Source of the DNA: Typha latifolia
Lineage: Eukaryota; Streptophyta; Magnoliopsida; Poales; Typhaceae
Direction of reading: 5' to 3'
DNA length: 64,000 bases
Assembly (NCBI GenBank): GCA_019914945.1
Contig: CM034100.1
Coordinates: 12,225,096 to 12,289,095 of the forward strand
How positions within the stretch are numbered: the first letter of the stretch is position 1; the number at the start of each line of letters is the position of its first letter. Both the position numbers and the translations under genes were made by a program. The notes beneath the pieces were generated by a model. The model was given only the letters and a program-made list of their open reading frames with translations. It was not told the origin of the DNA and did no database searches. Shown here piece after piece: positions 1-13,600 of this stretch.

Positions 1-1582
1 TAACAGACTTTCAATATTATAATAATTAAAAAAACAATAAGCAGTAGAAATTTTATTGTAATAAACATGGGCCCTAAGTCACTTTGTTATATCAATCTTT
101 ATGGTCTTATTGAATTTCATGTGTTATTTAATCAATTATGCATTGTACTGTTCTTTCTTAGTGGACTAATGCTAGCGAATTTAGTCAACAAAAAAAATCT
201 ATTGTTGTGACCTAATTAACTCTTAACCTATTCTTATCTAATATGTCAGTTTCATTAAAGAGATAATTCTTTTTTCACGTATCATCATTTTTCATAATGG
301 CTTCTTAACTTTTTTTTGTCACACAATAACTCCCCGAACTAGAAATATCTACCCTCTTGGTGCCATAGACGAAATTAGAAAATTGACAAACTTACCCCTT
401 CCATTTATAATAATTGGATAGTCAGGTGGTTTAACTAATATAAAAAAATTAATTTCTTTTAAAATTCTTTCATTGCCCTACCATTCCTCCCACGCATCGC
501 CTTCCTAAACTATTAGAAATACCCACCCATTGACTTCACGGAAAAAATTGTAAAATTAACCAAATTACACTTTCCACTTATAATAATGGGATAGTTAAGT
601 GGTTTAACTAATAAAAAAATATTTTTTCTTAAAATTCCTTCATTGCCCTCCCATTCTTCTCACACATTGCCTTCTCATTCCTCCTCCAATCAAACACCCC
701 TCCGATCACCCACCCTAGGGATTACTTCGTCAATCGGGAGTAATAGTAGTCGAAGAGATGGAACCACTTGTCGATGCTCTAGTCATCTAAGGATTCACAA
801 ATCAAGTGGGATTACTAGTATCGGAGCAATGAGGCCGGCGAGGAGTTCTTAGATAACCCCCATGGCAACACGAACGTCCCAATAGTGGTAGGCATCGAGG
901 TCGATGAGGTCAACGCACCCTCTACCTCGATTGTGTCTTCTTCCACTTCCTCATCTCTGACCTTGGACCCGGCTCCATCATCCACTCCACCTTTCTCCAC
1001 TCCCTTTTCCCACCTTCCTATTGCCACTGAAATTTGTCTCGACTCGCCGAATTACTTTAGGGCATTGCTTTGCCTCCAAGAAATTCGAGACCTAAACCAC
1101 CTCGAGATTGCTTGATTACTAGATCTCCTCGTCTCCTCCGTTGCTCGCCTCGTTGATTTCTTCAAGTTCAAGACTTGACGCCGTCCTAAATGCAAGCTCG
1201 TCGACCAAAGACTAGCAATGTTGTGGGTGATGCATCTCCCTAACTTCCTATCCGCCACCATGGGAGAAGAGAAAGACAAGGAGCGAGAATGGGGATTCCT
1301 AGAGTAGGAGTATTGTTAGATAGGAAAGATATATTTTCAATATATTATTATCACGTGTAACTATTATATGATAACTTATAGACGAGAATAAGTAATATAA
1401 CTTTAACGGAAGAGTTAAGTAAAGTATTTCTAATAGTTACATGGATCATTGTGTACCCAAAAAATAGCGATAGTGAGGGCAAAGGGAATTATCCCTAGAA
1501 TCTTTACTTCCTAAATTGACCAATTTTAAAGCCAACCCCTCTATTCTGTGACACATCTGCAGGTTATGGATACTTCACTCAT
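1..1582. other. AT-rich intergenic DNA, no recognisable gene
   Basis: The stretch is AT-rich and holds only short open frames without recognisable domains. Positions 640-1300 are less AT-rich and could be an old transposon or gene remnant, but I could not match them to a family. A local duplication at 395-680 is listed separately. Confidence 0.5.
400..676. repeat. Two diverged direct copies of a ~105-bp segment
   Basis: Positions about 400-505 and 572-676 share the same order of words: a TTATAATAATxGGATAGT block, a GTGGTTTAACTAATA block, then TTCATTGCCCTxCCATTC. Sequence between the copies also looks weakly related, so the true unit may be about 175 bp. Function is unknown. Confidence 0.6.
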
Positions 1583-4343
1583 TGTAATAACCCAACCTAA
1601 AAAAAAAAAATTGTTCTACATGGGCACGACATGGCCGCCCTCGTGCCCATGCAGCTGGGCATGGCATGGGGGTGCCACGCACCCCCTAGCGTGGCCACAG
1701 CCGAGTTGGCTGCGGCGGGCCCCAGCGCCGCCAACCACCCCCCCCCCCATCGCCTCTCTCTCTCTCTCTCTCTCTTTCTCTTTTCTTACCTTGGGCTCGG
1801 GCCCGTCGGAGCCGAGCTGCCGGCGAGAGGCCGGCAGCTGACTGGCCACCAGCTGCCGGTGCCCTTCCCGCAGGCCGGGTCCGCACCTCCCTCCCCTCCT
1901 CCTTGTTCTTCTTCGTCTTCTTCTTCTTTCTTTCTTTCTCTCTTTTTCTCTTCCCTCCTCAGCTTCCACTTCTTCTTTTTTCGCACGTCCGGGCTCGGCC
2001 CGCCCAAGATCGTAGCAGCGTGTGGGCCGAGCCCACTACAGAGTGATGTTTTAATTATTTATTTATTTATTTGATGTTATTTATTTAGGTTTTTCCTTCT
2101 TAATTAATGCAAATAGATTATTTAGACATTAATTATTTTAATAATAATATATTCTTCAATATGATTAGTATTAATTGTAATTTGTATAATCAATGATTAA
2201 TTAGGTATAAATATAAGTAATACTCATTTTTATTTATTTATATCTCTATTTGATTAATATATAGATTTATAAATTATAATTATCAAATTTATATACCAAT
2301 ATTTTTATGAGATACATTTTAAATAATTCTAATAATTTATTATACATTATTATTTTGTAACAAATAAGATAATGACTACATAGTCCCTAATTAATCAAGA
2401 TATAATTTAATTATAATTAGGTTTTTATCTATATTTATATTTTATTTATAATAAAAATCTAGCCAATTATAAAATTAAGTAGAAATTCTAAAATCTAATA
2501 AATCATCATATTTTACTCGAACGGATTATAATGGGATAAACAACTAACTTTATGTTACTTAAACATTTTCAGATTCGGAACCCCTTATTTGAAACCCCGT
2601 GGACTTTGCTAGCAATGAGTGTCACTCGGTTAACTGATGGGCGTGAGAGATGCATGGTTTGTGTCCTCTGATAAGACTGTGAGTAGTCTTATCTCCTAGA
2701 CGCCTTTCTTAAATTAAGATATATTATATCTTATGTACACGCATATTTTGACCTCCAACATGATTATATGATTTTATCTAGAGATAATTACAGTCGAGCA
2801 TATTTTATCATACATTCGATTATGCTGATTTGGGATATGAGTACATTGGTGATATATATAGAGATGATTAGAGATGATTCTACTGTTATGATTATTTACC
2901 GAGTTGATATGTAGCATGAGTATGCATATGTTGACGATATAGTTAGAGATTACATTGCATCATTTTCTCTTGATTCCTATTCCACCTAAATTCCTGTTAT
3001 GCTTTGACTTGTTATCATACTGGATATATGCATTCAATCTAACATTTAGCAGGAAAGCATGAAATGTGATTGATAGGATAGCTAATAGAAAGCATGAGGA
3101 TACCCGAGTAGGCGCCAGGGTTAGGGGTGCCTGGAGTGATGATTATGGTCGCTGATATGCGATATCTCGTGGCCCATGCCCGAGGTCAGTTAAGTCTGTG
3201 CGCACAGACAATCGGACACATGCCGTTCGCGAGGGCATATGTGGCGAGTTATCCTCACGAGGTTTCTATCAACTATGTAGGGTGCTCGGTCCGGATGGAT
3301 GTTGATACCCCTAGCGGATGGTAGGGTATGGTTATATTTGAGATACTCCTTGCGGATAGCAGAGTATGCTCTGAGCCTTCGGGCATGATGTTGAGACCGG
3401 GTACCGGGTGTTGACTGTGCACAGTGGTCTAGTATGTCAATATTATACTGAGATATTGGTGATGATTATGATGTTGAGAAATGCATATGATTTCATTATC
3501 ATTTGATTACCTAATTATCGAGTGATCAATATTCATCATATATGATTACATTTGATATTATAACGTGGTCATGGTTGGCATGCATCATGCGTCATATTTG
3601 AGAGAGAGTTATGATGATAGTATGATATGGAGATTTGTTTACTCATGGTCGAGAATTATATATTTTTATCAGTTATGACATGTTATCTACTTTTCATTTA
3701 TATATTATTGATGATACATTCATATACTCATTCATGACATGATACTCTTTCTGATTCATATTATCCAGTACATGATTTACTCTCTATTTGGCATCACTGA
3801 TTCGGGGTAAGGTCTATTCACTAAGCCTTTTGCTCATGACTCTCTTTATTTCTTTTCTAAACCCCCTCAGATATGTGGTACGTGATAGCGACTTGAGAAG
3901 ATATTTTAGAGCGATGATGAGGTGAGCTATAGATGCGAGATGGTATAGATGATAGTTTATATAGAAATTGAGTTGTACTAGTATTTGATATTTGTACTCT
4001 TTTGTATTAAACGATGATTTGTATAATACAGGTCGAATCATAGTGTACTCTTGTATTAATTATTTTAGTTATATCTTGATAGTTTGTTGTGGCCGGTGTA
4101 GGTCCTACCATATTATGTAGCGGTCTAGTGTATATTATTGTGAACTTGAATATTCATATGATAGTATGATGTATTTGGTGATGGATTATGTGATCATGGA
4201 TAGGTTAACAAGTTTTATTTGATGATGTCATGATTATATATGCACAGAAAAGTATCTATGCATGACAGGCCCCGCCCGACCTGTCGCGTGCGTCGCGCGT
4301 GCCGTGTGGGCATGCACGTGTCTTGCCGGGCGGGGGCATTACA
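1583..4343. mobile_element. Large 2.76-kb element (G1), LTR-like ends, 5-bp TSD CTCAT
   Basis: The element begins TGTAATAACC and ends GGGCATTACA, so its ends are short inverted repeats of the TG...CA type. It is flanked by CTCAT at 1578-1582 and 4344-4348. A second copy in opposite orientation lies at 25355-28849. Both copies have one GC- and pyrimidine-rich end, a long AT-rich middle, and a very CG-rich tract of about 90 bp at the other end (here 4255-4343). There is no convincing coding region; the 65-codon frame at 3127-3324 has no known domain. TG...CA ends and 5-bp duplications fit a solo LTR of a retrotransposon with very long LTRs, but I cannot assign the family or transcription direction. 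Confidence 0.7.
1753..1980. repeat. (CT)n tract and pyrimidine-rich run inside G1
   Basis: A (CT)n run lies at about 1753-1780, followed by a CTT/TTC-rich stretch at about 1905-1980. Open frames on both strands here are serine/leucine- or arginine/glutamate-rich translations of simple sequence and are not genes. Confidence 0.8.
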
Positions 4344-4649
4344 CTCATAGTACTCTTCCTCGTAGAAACAGGATTTAAGACAAATTTCTAAGCACAATTG
4401 GCATATACATATAGATGTCCCAATACGGTTCCCACTTTAGTAATGCTCACAAAGAAATAGGTCAATAATCCTAATGAAGCCTCATAAAATCTTATAAGTT
4501 AGCTCCATAAATAGCTCATGAAAGTTACAATATTTTGCCTTCGTTGCTACCACTATATATATTTTCGATGCTCTGTTAATACAAATGATATTTGCTACTG
4601 AAAAAAATTAGTTGAATTTTAAACAATAATTTAGCCAAGAGATCCAAAA

Positions 4650-7600
4650 TTATAAATGTTTGAAGAACTTTAGTATGCCAGTTCTTTCATTTAGATTTCT
4701 CCGATCAGTTTTGGTTGTGGACTTCTTCAGAATCTTCTCTTTTCCAACTAAAACTTTCGTCCTCAGTTTGGAGTCCACACTTTCCTGCGACAATAATGGA
4801 CATGATATGATGGATAGTTCCTCATTTTCCAGAACTGAAATTGACTGACTTATGTTCTGGATCTCCGACTTGTTTTCCAACTTCCTCTTCTTGAATGGAT
4901 TGTTATCAGGAACCTCATTGTGTTCTGCTTCCTTCTCCATTAGTTGAGAACTTTGCGGCACAACCAATTTGCTGAGTGCAACAGCTTCCTTCATGTACTT
5001 TTGGCAATCTATCTCTTCAATAACTGTCAATATGTTATAATTTAGAACATTAACTTCTCATAGTAGATGAGTATATTTCAATGTTTACAGATGGATAACT
5101 TTGAAGGGTTGATACATATTTGATCACATGGAAAAAAGTAACATGTTGAAGCATGTGATTTAGAGGTAACTGAATGTAGATATAATTAGAATAGGTACTT
5201 GAATTTGCCGATCCTTCCATGAGGTATGCTTTAGATATAATTACCTATAATCTCTTCCTTCCTTGGTTGTGATAAGGAAATGGTGATTGAACTTTCTTCT
5301 GCTGACATTGTGTAAGAATCATGCCTCTCGCTACGATCAGAAGATGGGATTCCCACATAATATATGCAGCTTTCAGCTATAGGAAACTGGTCAAATGCTT
5401 CCATTGTAATAGGATTCAGGCGGCCCTCAGCAATGCCAGCAGCTATTGATGGTGGAAGTTCTCTTTAGCCATTAAGATGGTCAAGGAAAGAATGATTTTA
5501 TATTATGTGATTGATTAACTTAACTGTTTTCAAGTATGCCTTTTTCTTGTAGAGGGTAGGAAAAGCTATCCAAAATCATTCAGTAGATTAAATAAATAAA
5601 AAACTACTAGAAAAGTTTTCTAACCAGATTACTAGTATATTAATCTATTGGGATCACTTATTTAGGATACGGTCCAAGCATATCTAATTCTCCGTTCAGA
5701 CACTGCAGATGTTCATGTTCCAAAGGCTTCAAATGTCTTATTGACTTAGTTTCTGCATCATATCTGCATGGCGTAGAGAAAATAATCAAAGTTGTGGATG
5801 AAAGACATCAGACAAGAGGGATTTGACTAGAAAATCTTACACTCGAGCATGATGAAAGACAGCAAGAGCTTTTCTAAAAGAATCAGAGTAGTCTTCTGGC
5901 ACTCGATACCTTTTATCAAGTTTCAAAGTTGATAAAACCTGCCAGAACAGCAATATAAGAAAACAAAAGGAAAAAAACCATGACATTCTTATATTAAAAA
6001 AAAAGTATGTAATAATTGACATGTAGGTGATCTAAAAAGTAGAAATTCTGAAGACGTTCTATTCACAGAATTTGGAAGCACATTATAGGATATCACAAGA
6101 AAAGCAAAGAGATGGATGTAAAGAATATTTGAAACATATAATATAAATCATGAGGTCATTTGGAATATGGCTACACGTGAAAACACAATTTAGTAGGATA
6201 TTTGAACCATATTACTAGCATTGTTACCAAAATTTCTTTTCTACAACTAAATTTGGACAAGTGTAAGAAAGTAAATAGGCTTACACGATCTAAATTCTTA
6301 TACTTCAACACCAAGGAGTAAGCTCTTTTAGTACCTATTCCAGGAATAGAAGGAAGGAAATCACAACCCGCTAGGACACACATGCCTGACAAAACATAAG
6401 TTGGTCACATGAAAGACTATTGATTATAGAAATAGTAAGAATAATAACTAAAATCTAAAAAGCTCTTTCTAGTAAATGATATATGAGATCACACGAATAA
6501 AAGTAAGCACATAAGTTCAAGAAAGACACAAGGGCACAAGAGAGAGGGGAAAGGAAGTCATTGATACCAACATAACCCATTAAACAGGTAATAGATGAAC
6601 CTTTACAATATTGTATCCCTCTATCGTATCCCTGCGTATTAAGCCATATCCTCACAGTACCCAGTAACTGATTTAAGTTATTTCTAGTTCGGATACTCGA
6701 TAACCATATCTAATATTTGTCGATGCGTATCTGAGTTGTATCCATACGTGATACGCATCAAATATGCATAAGAGAGGGTAAATGCCATATTAGTGTTTCA
6801 TAGGATCTATCTCTTCATCACTGTTGCGGTAGTAATTCTACAAAACTAAGATAAAGAGAGAGATGGAGACAGAAATGGAGAACTAGAGTGATTGGATGGA
6901 GAGACACATAACCATATTATACTTCATGACAAAGATCGATCATCCGGCAAAGTCATCAACGACAATCAATCACAGTTCTATTATAGCTCATGCCAGCAAA
7001 GATTCTATTACAAGCAATCACAATCATCGAAAATCTCTCATGACCGTTGCCTCAATTATAGAAAAAGATAAGATAGAATTATTCATATAAGGAAACTTAT
7101 GTAACCTCATTTCAAATATACTAGGACAGATTATACATTTCCTATATTTAGTTTTTTATTCCTTATCTTTATTATTTTTATAACTGCGCTCTTCATATAT
7201 CTATTTATATTCAGGTGATACGTACACCTAATTATTGAAAAAATAAAGGCAATTACCTATTCTTTCTTATTTTCTTTAGAGACTAGACAGCATTTCGAAT
7301 GAGAGGTTGTTAGAGAGAGATTAATTTTGATTAAAATTATTGTCTCACATTTTTGAATTATATTTGATCTTTGTTTAGGTTTAGTTTGTGCTGAAAATTA
7401 AAATGGCTCTATAATACAAACCCAGATACTGACATTAAGTGAAAACATTACAACACTATTGGTAAAATAAAATATGTATCAAATTTAACTAGTATGGAAA
7501 GAAAATTAATGACAGTGTCGGTTTCGAAACTCAGTATCTGGATCAGGATCGGCCGTCCGAAGAAACAATACGCCGTATCGAGTGTATCGACCGGTCGTAT

Positions 7601-10600
7601 CGGATTGAACTATTTTTTAATTAAGTAAAATTCTAAATATTATTTAAAATTTCTAAAAATTTAGAGAAAATGACAAGAAAATAAAAATAACTCGTATACA
7701 AAGCCTAAAAATTTTTAAATTATATTTACTTAAAAAAAACTATCTCACTTTCTTAAAATTATATATACTTTCTTAAATCAAACATTCATGATGGTTAAAA
7801 TATTTTTTTATTAATTTAGATGAAGGTTATCTCATTGATTGAGATAAAGGTTTTCTCATTAATTAAGATAAAAAATTTCTCATAAGATAAACATTTGTTT
7901 CAATATGGTAACTTATAGCCATGAAGCTTAATGAGAGCTAAACTATACATTGTGGATTTGGTGCCTAAGCTCATTCACTCAATTCAAAAAACTCACACCA
8001 TCAATTTAGAGTGTTTGAAAGCATAGAAGAGCCAAAGCTAATGTGAAAAAAATCATAAAATTTGGGTCTGAACCCTGAACACTATTGGCCAAAGATATGA
8101 TGATATTTTAGGTCTTTAGTTTTCGAACATTTATAAAGTTTAATTTCGTATTTTGGATCGTATGCTTTTATTCTTACATTTGGTGTTAGAGCAAGATTTA
8201 CTCTCTGCCATGGTATTTATGAACAATATCTATATTGTTCTCTATTCGTAGTCAAGATTTTTGTCATAAATTAAAATTTATTTTTGAGTTGTTTTTTATG
8301 CAAAAATAAAATTAGAAATCCTTAAGATATTGATTTTCTAAATATTCTATGGTTAAAAAAAAGTTTTTATATCAAAACATTGAATTTAGCTCGAGTTTTG
8401 GTGCTGGAATTTTCTAGGTTTAAACTAGGGTTTGTGACTTGGATAAAGATTGAAGATAACCAAAATCTGCAAAAATGCCATTTTCTAATATAGTTTTGAA
8501 AAAATGTCATTTCCTATTATTTTGTGATAATACCATTTTTTGGCCACTTAGGAAAATGACAGTTTTGAGATTTCTATAATTGCAGAATTTAATTATTAAA
8601 TTTTTATTTTATTATATTGCTTGCATATATTATCTATTTATGTTTAGAATAATATATGTAATTTTAAGATGAATTAAATTCTACAAATTGATTGATTATT
8701 TATGCTCTAAATTAATACATGCAATTTTGGGATGAGTTTTGAAATTACATAACATGCATAATATATGCAATATAGAAATATTATCCTAAAACTTTGAAAT
8801 TTTCAGCATTAAAAAAAGTCTAGTTAGTGATTTATATGATTTTATTTAATTAAACAATAGCCACAGCATCTTTAATTAAATAAAATTATATATTATTGTT
8901 TTAAAGATCACATAAAGTAATTTTAGACATTAATTGTAATTAATTATTTGAATATAATAAATTTTATCTCACAAGAATTTTATTATATTTAAATAATTAA
9001 TTAGAATAGAATATCAAATTATTCATAACTTACCCACAAGAATTATGAATTAAGTGATAATTTGATAGTTTTATCATAAAGTTTAATCAAAGATAGAAAA
9101 TATCAAATTATTCTCATAATATACCTATAGAATTATGAATTAAGATAGTTTGAAAAACTCTACCATAAAGAATAATGAATCTTATTGAAATAAAATTTAC
9201 ACCATGAGCAAATTTTATGTCATATGATTCATTTTTTTAAGCATGATTTATATTGGTAAAACATAATATTATTTATGCCTCAATTTAACATAAGCATGTA
9301 ATAGTGAATGCAACATCATGACCTGAGAATTTATTTAATATATGTTGTAATATTTCCGAATTAAAAAAGGATAAATATAATATATGGAAGAAGAGAGTTC
9401 TCTTTTATCTAGGATGGATGAGCATTGATTATGCAATAGAATAGATGAACCACTTGCAATCATTGCTACTAGCTATTCAATGAACATTACGCTTTATGAA
9501 CGATAAGAGCGATCCAATTGTCTAAGTGCGGTATTCATTAAAACTAAAATATCTACTGGTATTCGTGGTTCAGTAAATCGACATGAAAATATATGAGACT
9601 TACTTAAGGACATTGATGACCATTTTGTCACTTCATAAAAGGCTTTAGCAAGCACTCTAATTATAAAATTCTCTTCTCTAAGGCTCACCAATATCAAAGG
9701 TATGCGTAAGCACATCATGTAGATGAGGGACATTGCGGCTCAACTCAAGAAGTTAGAGGTTGAGATATCTAAAACTTCCTGATGCACTATATCCTTAACA
9801 CTCTCCCACAACAATATTGGCCTTTTAAAATCTCGTACAACAGACATAAAAAAAAAAAGTCAATCAATGAGTTAATGGCCATGTTAAAGAACAATACTGA
9901 GTACAATCCATAGGAAGGGAAAGACTCAAGCCAATCAAAAAGGAAAAGGTAAAACACCACCCCAAACTGATATCAAGAAAGAGGCCAACTATTTCTTCTG
10001 TTAAAAAAAAAGACACATGAAAAAAAATGTCAAATTTCAAAAATGGCTTGAGGATACCCTAATATCCACCCCACCCATCACCACCACCATCACCCACGTT
10101 ATTCCGTGTTTTCATCCCCGTTGCAGTTCGAATCTACGAAGGGCATAAATACAAAAGTTGTAAATCAGAAAGTGACGAATCTAATCCAATTGATTTCGTA
10201 ATTTTCTGACTACAGGAGAATATCTAACGAATATTTCCCCACAGTTGCGCAGACTGCTTTCTGCAATAAATTCAAATCTTAAAGGGATTATTCTGTAACC
10301 TATCTTTTAGTGCACGAACTCATCAATTTAGTATCAGAGCTTATCAGAAGCCTAATGTATGTTCAGATCTGTACAAGGCCTGACAATGAATTTACTGTAG
10401 AAATGTTGGGACGATATTAGAGTAATCAAAGTATGGACCATTAGAGAGCAGCAAGGAACGTGATAAGATATCTTTAAGGAACTAAAGACTACATGCTTAT
10501 GTATAGATAGGGGTGTAAACGAGCCAAGCCTGAGCAAGCCGACTCTAGCTCAGGCTTGGCTCAAAATTACTTTCGAGCCTTATAATTCTGCTCAGGTTCA

Positions 10601-13600
10601 ACTCAGCTCAACTCGAGCAGAGCTCGAGTCAAGCCAGACCGAGCCGAGCTAGAGCTTGAAATGAGAATATTATCAAGCCTCCGTCTCTCCTCCCTCTCTC
10701 GCTTCTCGCAACTTGTAGATATTATCAAGGCTTATCGAGCTGGATCCCGAGCCTAGTTTCAAGTCAAGCTCGACTCAACCTATTTTTGAGCCGAACTCAA
10801 GCCAGCTCAATTATTTTGATAGCCCTAATTGAGATTAGTCAAGAGATGAAATCAAATGAATTAAAAGTTGCAAACTAAATGTCATTCAGCAATTGAACGT
10901 TACCTGTAAACAGATGATTATCAAAATTCTTAAAAGATAGCCCATCTGAGACAACGCTGAAAACCTTATCCATTATAATTTCCTCACCATTCCCATATCG
11001 ATCCATTTTAAATATAATCTACAAAGCAAGCATCACAAATAGGTATGGTTAAGTATGCCAATGGAGAACAAAAACTAACATATTTAGATTATGCATTTCT
11101 TACAGCTGGGCACCCATATGCTATCAAGTCGCTGTCTTCTGTTATGACAGCAGCAATTCCTCCTTGATCAGCATCAAGAGTAGACATATATGCCAATTGT
11201 GCATCAGCTTCATATGGAGCAACCAAGAAATCAATATTTTCTGACCTTAAAATCTGAAATGCAACAACCATATGTAACTCATGTTCTGTAATAGTAATTG
11301 TTCATTACATCAATTCTTAACATCTTTACCTGAATTAGTTGATGAGCCATTGATGGAGTAATTTGAATAGCTTTCTGCAACAGAAACAATTAAAAGAGGA
11401 TTGGAAATAGGCATTTTTTTAGTTTGGATAAAGATATATAAAAAGAATTCAACATAAGTGGATGAAGATTTGGCTGAGAAACTATTTATAAAGCAACAAA
11501 ATATAATACGACTACTAACTATGATGAGCATTACATAATTTGAAGATGAATTTCCAAAATTCCTAGGAAGTCTAGAAATACCCATGGTCGATAGTTGAAA
11601 GGAGTCGTTGTCACAAAACTTTGACAGAATATGGGATAATATGATCTGGACCAAAAATCAGCCTAAATCACCACTCTCAAGTCCAAGCGTTTGAACCCCT
11701 AGGCTGGACATTCGAACACCAAAACCCGAGAGCAAAAAACCATCACAGACGTTCGAACGCCTCTGATGCTTGTTTGAACGCCCAACGACAAATTCGATTT
11801 CGGACTTGTTTTCATGCTTTAGGATTCTTTAATTGTTTTAGCATGTGGGTTAGCCTATAAATAGGTGTTGAGGCAACCCATTTGGATTATACATTGATTA
11901 TTTGAGGATTATTGATATTTATCTTATCTCTCTCTTTTTCTCTCTCATTTGACTAACTCTAAGTTTTGGCCAATCTAACTTTAATCTAGAAGCATCATTG
12001 CTTCCTTCCTCCTTGACTGATCGCACCCCTTGACCCTTAAAAGCAATCCAACTTCTCTCATCCTATCTTCTGTTTTACCAAGTTGTCATCACCTACATAA
12101 TCTGCCCTAGTTTACCATGTAACCTTTAACCAAAGTTATTATCTATTAAACTATATCCTTTGCCCAAATCATCATCACCAACGCATTCCTCCCGTCTTTC
12201 ACATCAATTTAGACTACTCATATGCCCAAATCCGTCACCGATTTGTATTCTATGGCTTGCCCTAGCCTACCTACCATAAAATCTAGAATTGAAATCTAGA
12301 TCAATTAAAACCATGATACGTTCTTAATCGGAACGTACCAAAATGCCTAGTATCTCATTTTAGCTGGATACTTGAAATCTTGATCACAAACTGGGTTGTG
12401 CTTATGGAAAATTATCGAGGGAATCAATTGGATAACCACTTCCTGATTTCCATTCTCTGGTTCTGAATTATCAACAATCCCAGTTCAGCTTTCTGACTAT
12501 TTTCTCATTGCCTTTCCAGGTCTGTCAAATGATCCATATGTGTTGCTGGCATGGAAATGCATTCTTGGAATTTGTATGCTTGGGAAAATCTAACTAAGGC
12601 GATCAGAAAATGACAACTTTTTACTCATATACCTCAGTTTCTGGTCTCAAGAGTACTTGTTCTAGAAAAGAGATCAATCTTGTTTCAATACCAGCAGTAA
12701 ACTAGCTTCTACTAAAAATTTAACAGTGCATTTCCTCAATAATTTTGCAAAGATCAAAAACATCCAACTATGTTATGACTAAATCAGTTGTGGTATAATA
12801 GTATCTGAATAAAGAATCATCTCATCATCGAGAACCACCCAATGAGATCCACCAAGAACTTTGCTTTTTACTATCTGATAGTACCCTCACTATATTCTTG
12901 CAGCAAGTTAGCAAGTTAGTTCTAAATGGCCTTCTGATATAGCATTGGTTGAGAAATCTGTCAAATCAAATGGTTAAAATATGCTTCAACAACATGGAAC
13001 AGGAAAACTTCTAAATGGAATAACTTTTGATGCAGATATTAGACTCCACTGATTCTGTAATCGTTGCAAAGATCTTTTTGAGAAGTAAAGCTCTTACTAC
13101 ATATTATTGGCCATTATCTAGTACTCTAGCATTCCAAAAAGTGGTAAAAACATCTTTATGTAATACGATTGCAAATTTAGGCTAATCATTGTGTACTCCA
13201 TAGTTTAGGAATCTTTGGTTATGTCATGAGTTGGGACTTCCAAGTTTATCACAGTTTCTTTTGCTTACAATCTAGCATACAGCTTATTTAGAGTAGGACC
13301 AACAAGCCTAGCTAGAGAATGGCTTTTGAGTATGTTTATACCTCTAATATAAAAGAATAATGGAATTTTGAATTCTACATGAACTCCAAAAAAAGAAAAG
13401 AGCATTACTTGGAAGCACTCAACGGCAGCACTAACATTCCCTTCCTTGAGCTTTTCTTTTGCAAGCGCAAGATTCGTCTCCCTTCTCCTAAACAAGCGAA
13501 AAAAAAATCCATTATTTGATTTCAACATGAATTAATCTAGATGGGCCTCTATTCCTCACAGAGAATGAGCTGATGCAGAATAAAGGAATAATACTTGCCT

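Noticed and set aside
643..1279. Several 70-75-codon frames as genes
   Set aside because: They overlap on both strands, have no recognisable domain and stop repeatedly.
1616..2074. Open frames over the (CT)n/(CTT)n region
   Set aside because: They are serine/leucine- or arginine/glutamate-rich translations of simple sequence on both strands inside element G1.
3127..3324. 65-codon frame in G1 as a small gene
   Set aside because: The corresponding region of G2 (about 26400-26550, reverse) does not keep an equivalent open frame, and no domain is visible.
6600..6780. GTATC/ATACG-rich patch as part of the hAT family at 57668
   Set aside because: The words are similar but no matching termini or inverted array could be found.
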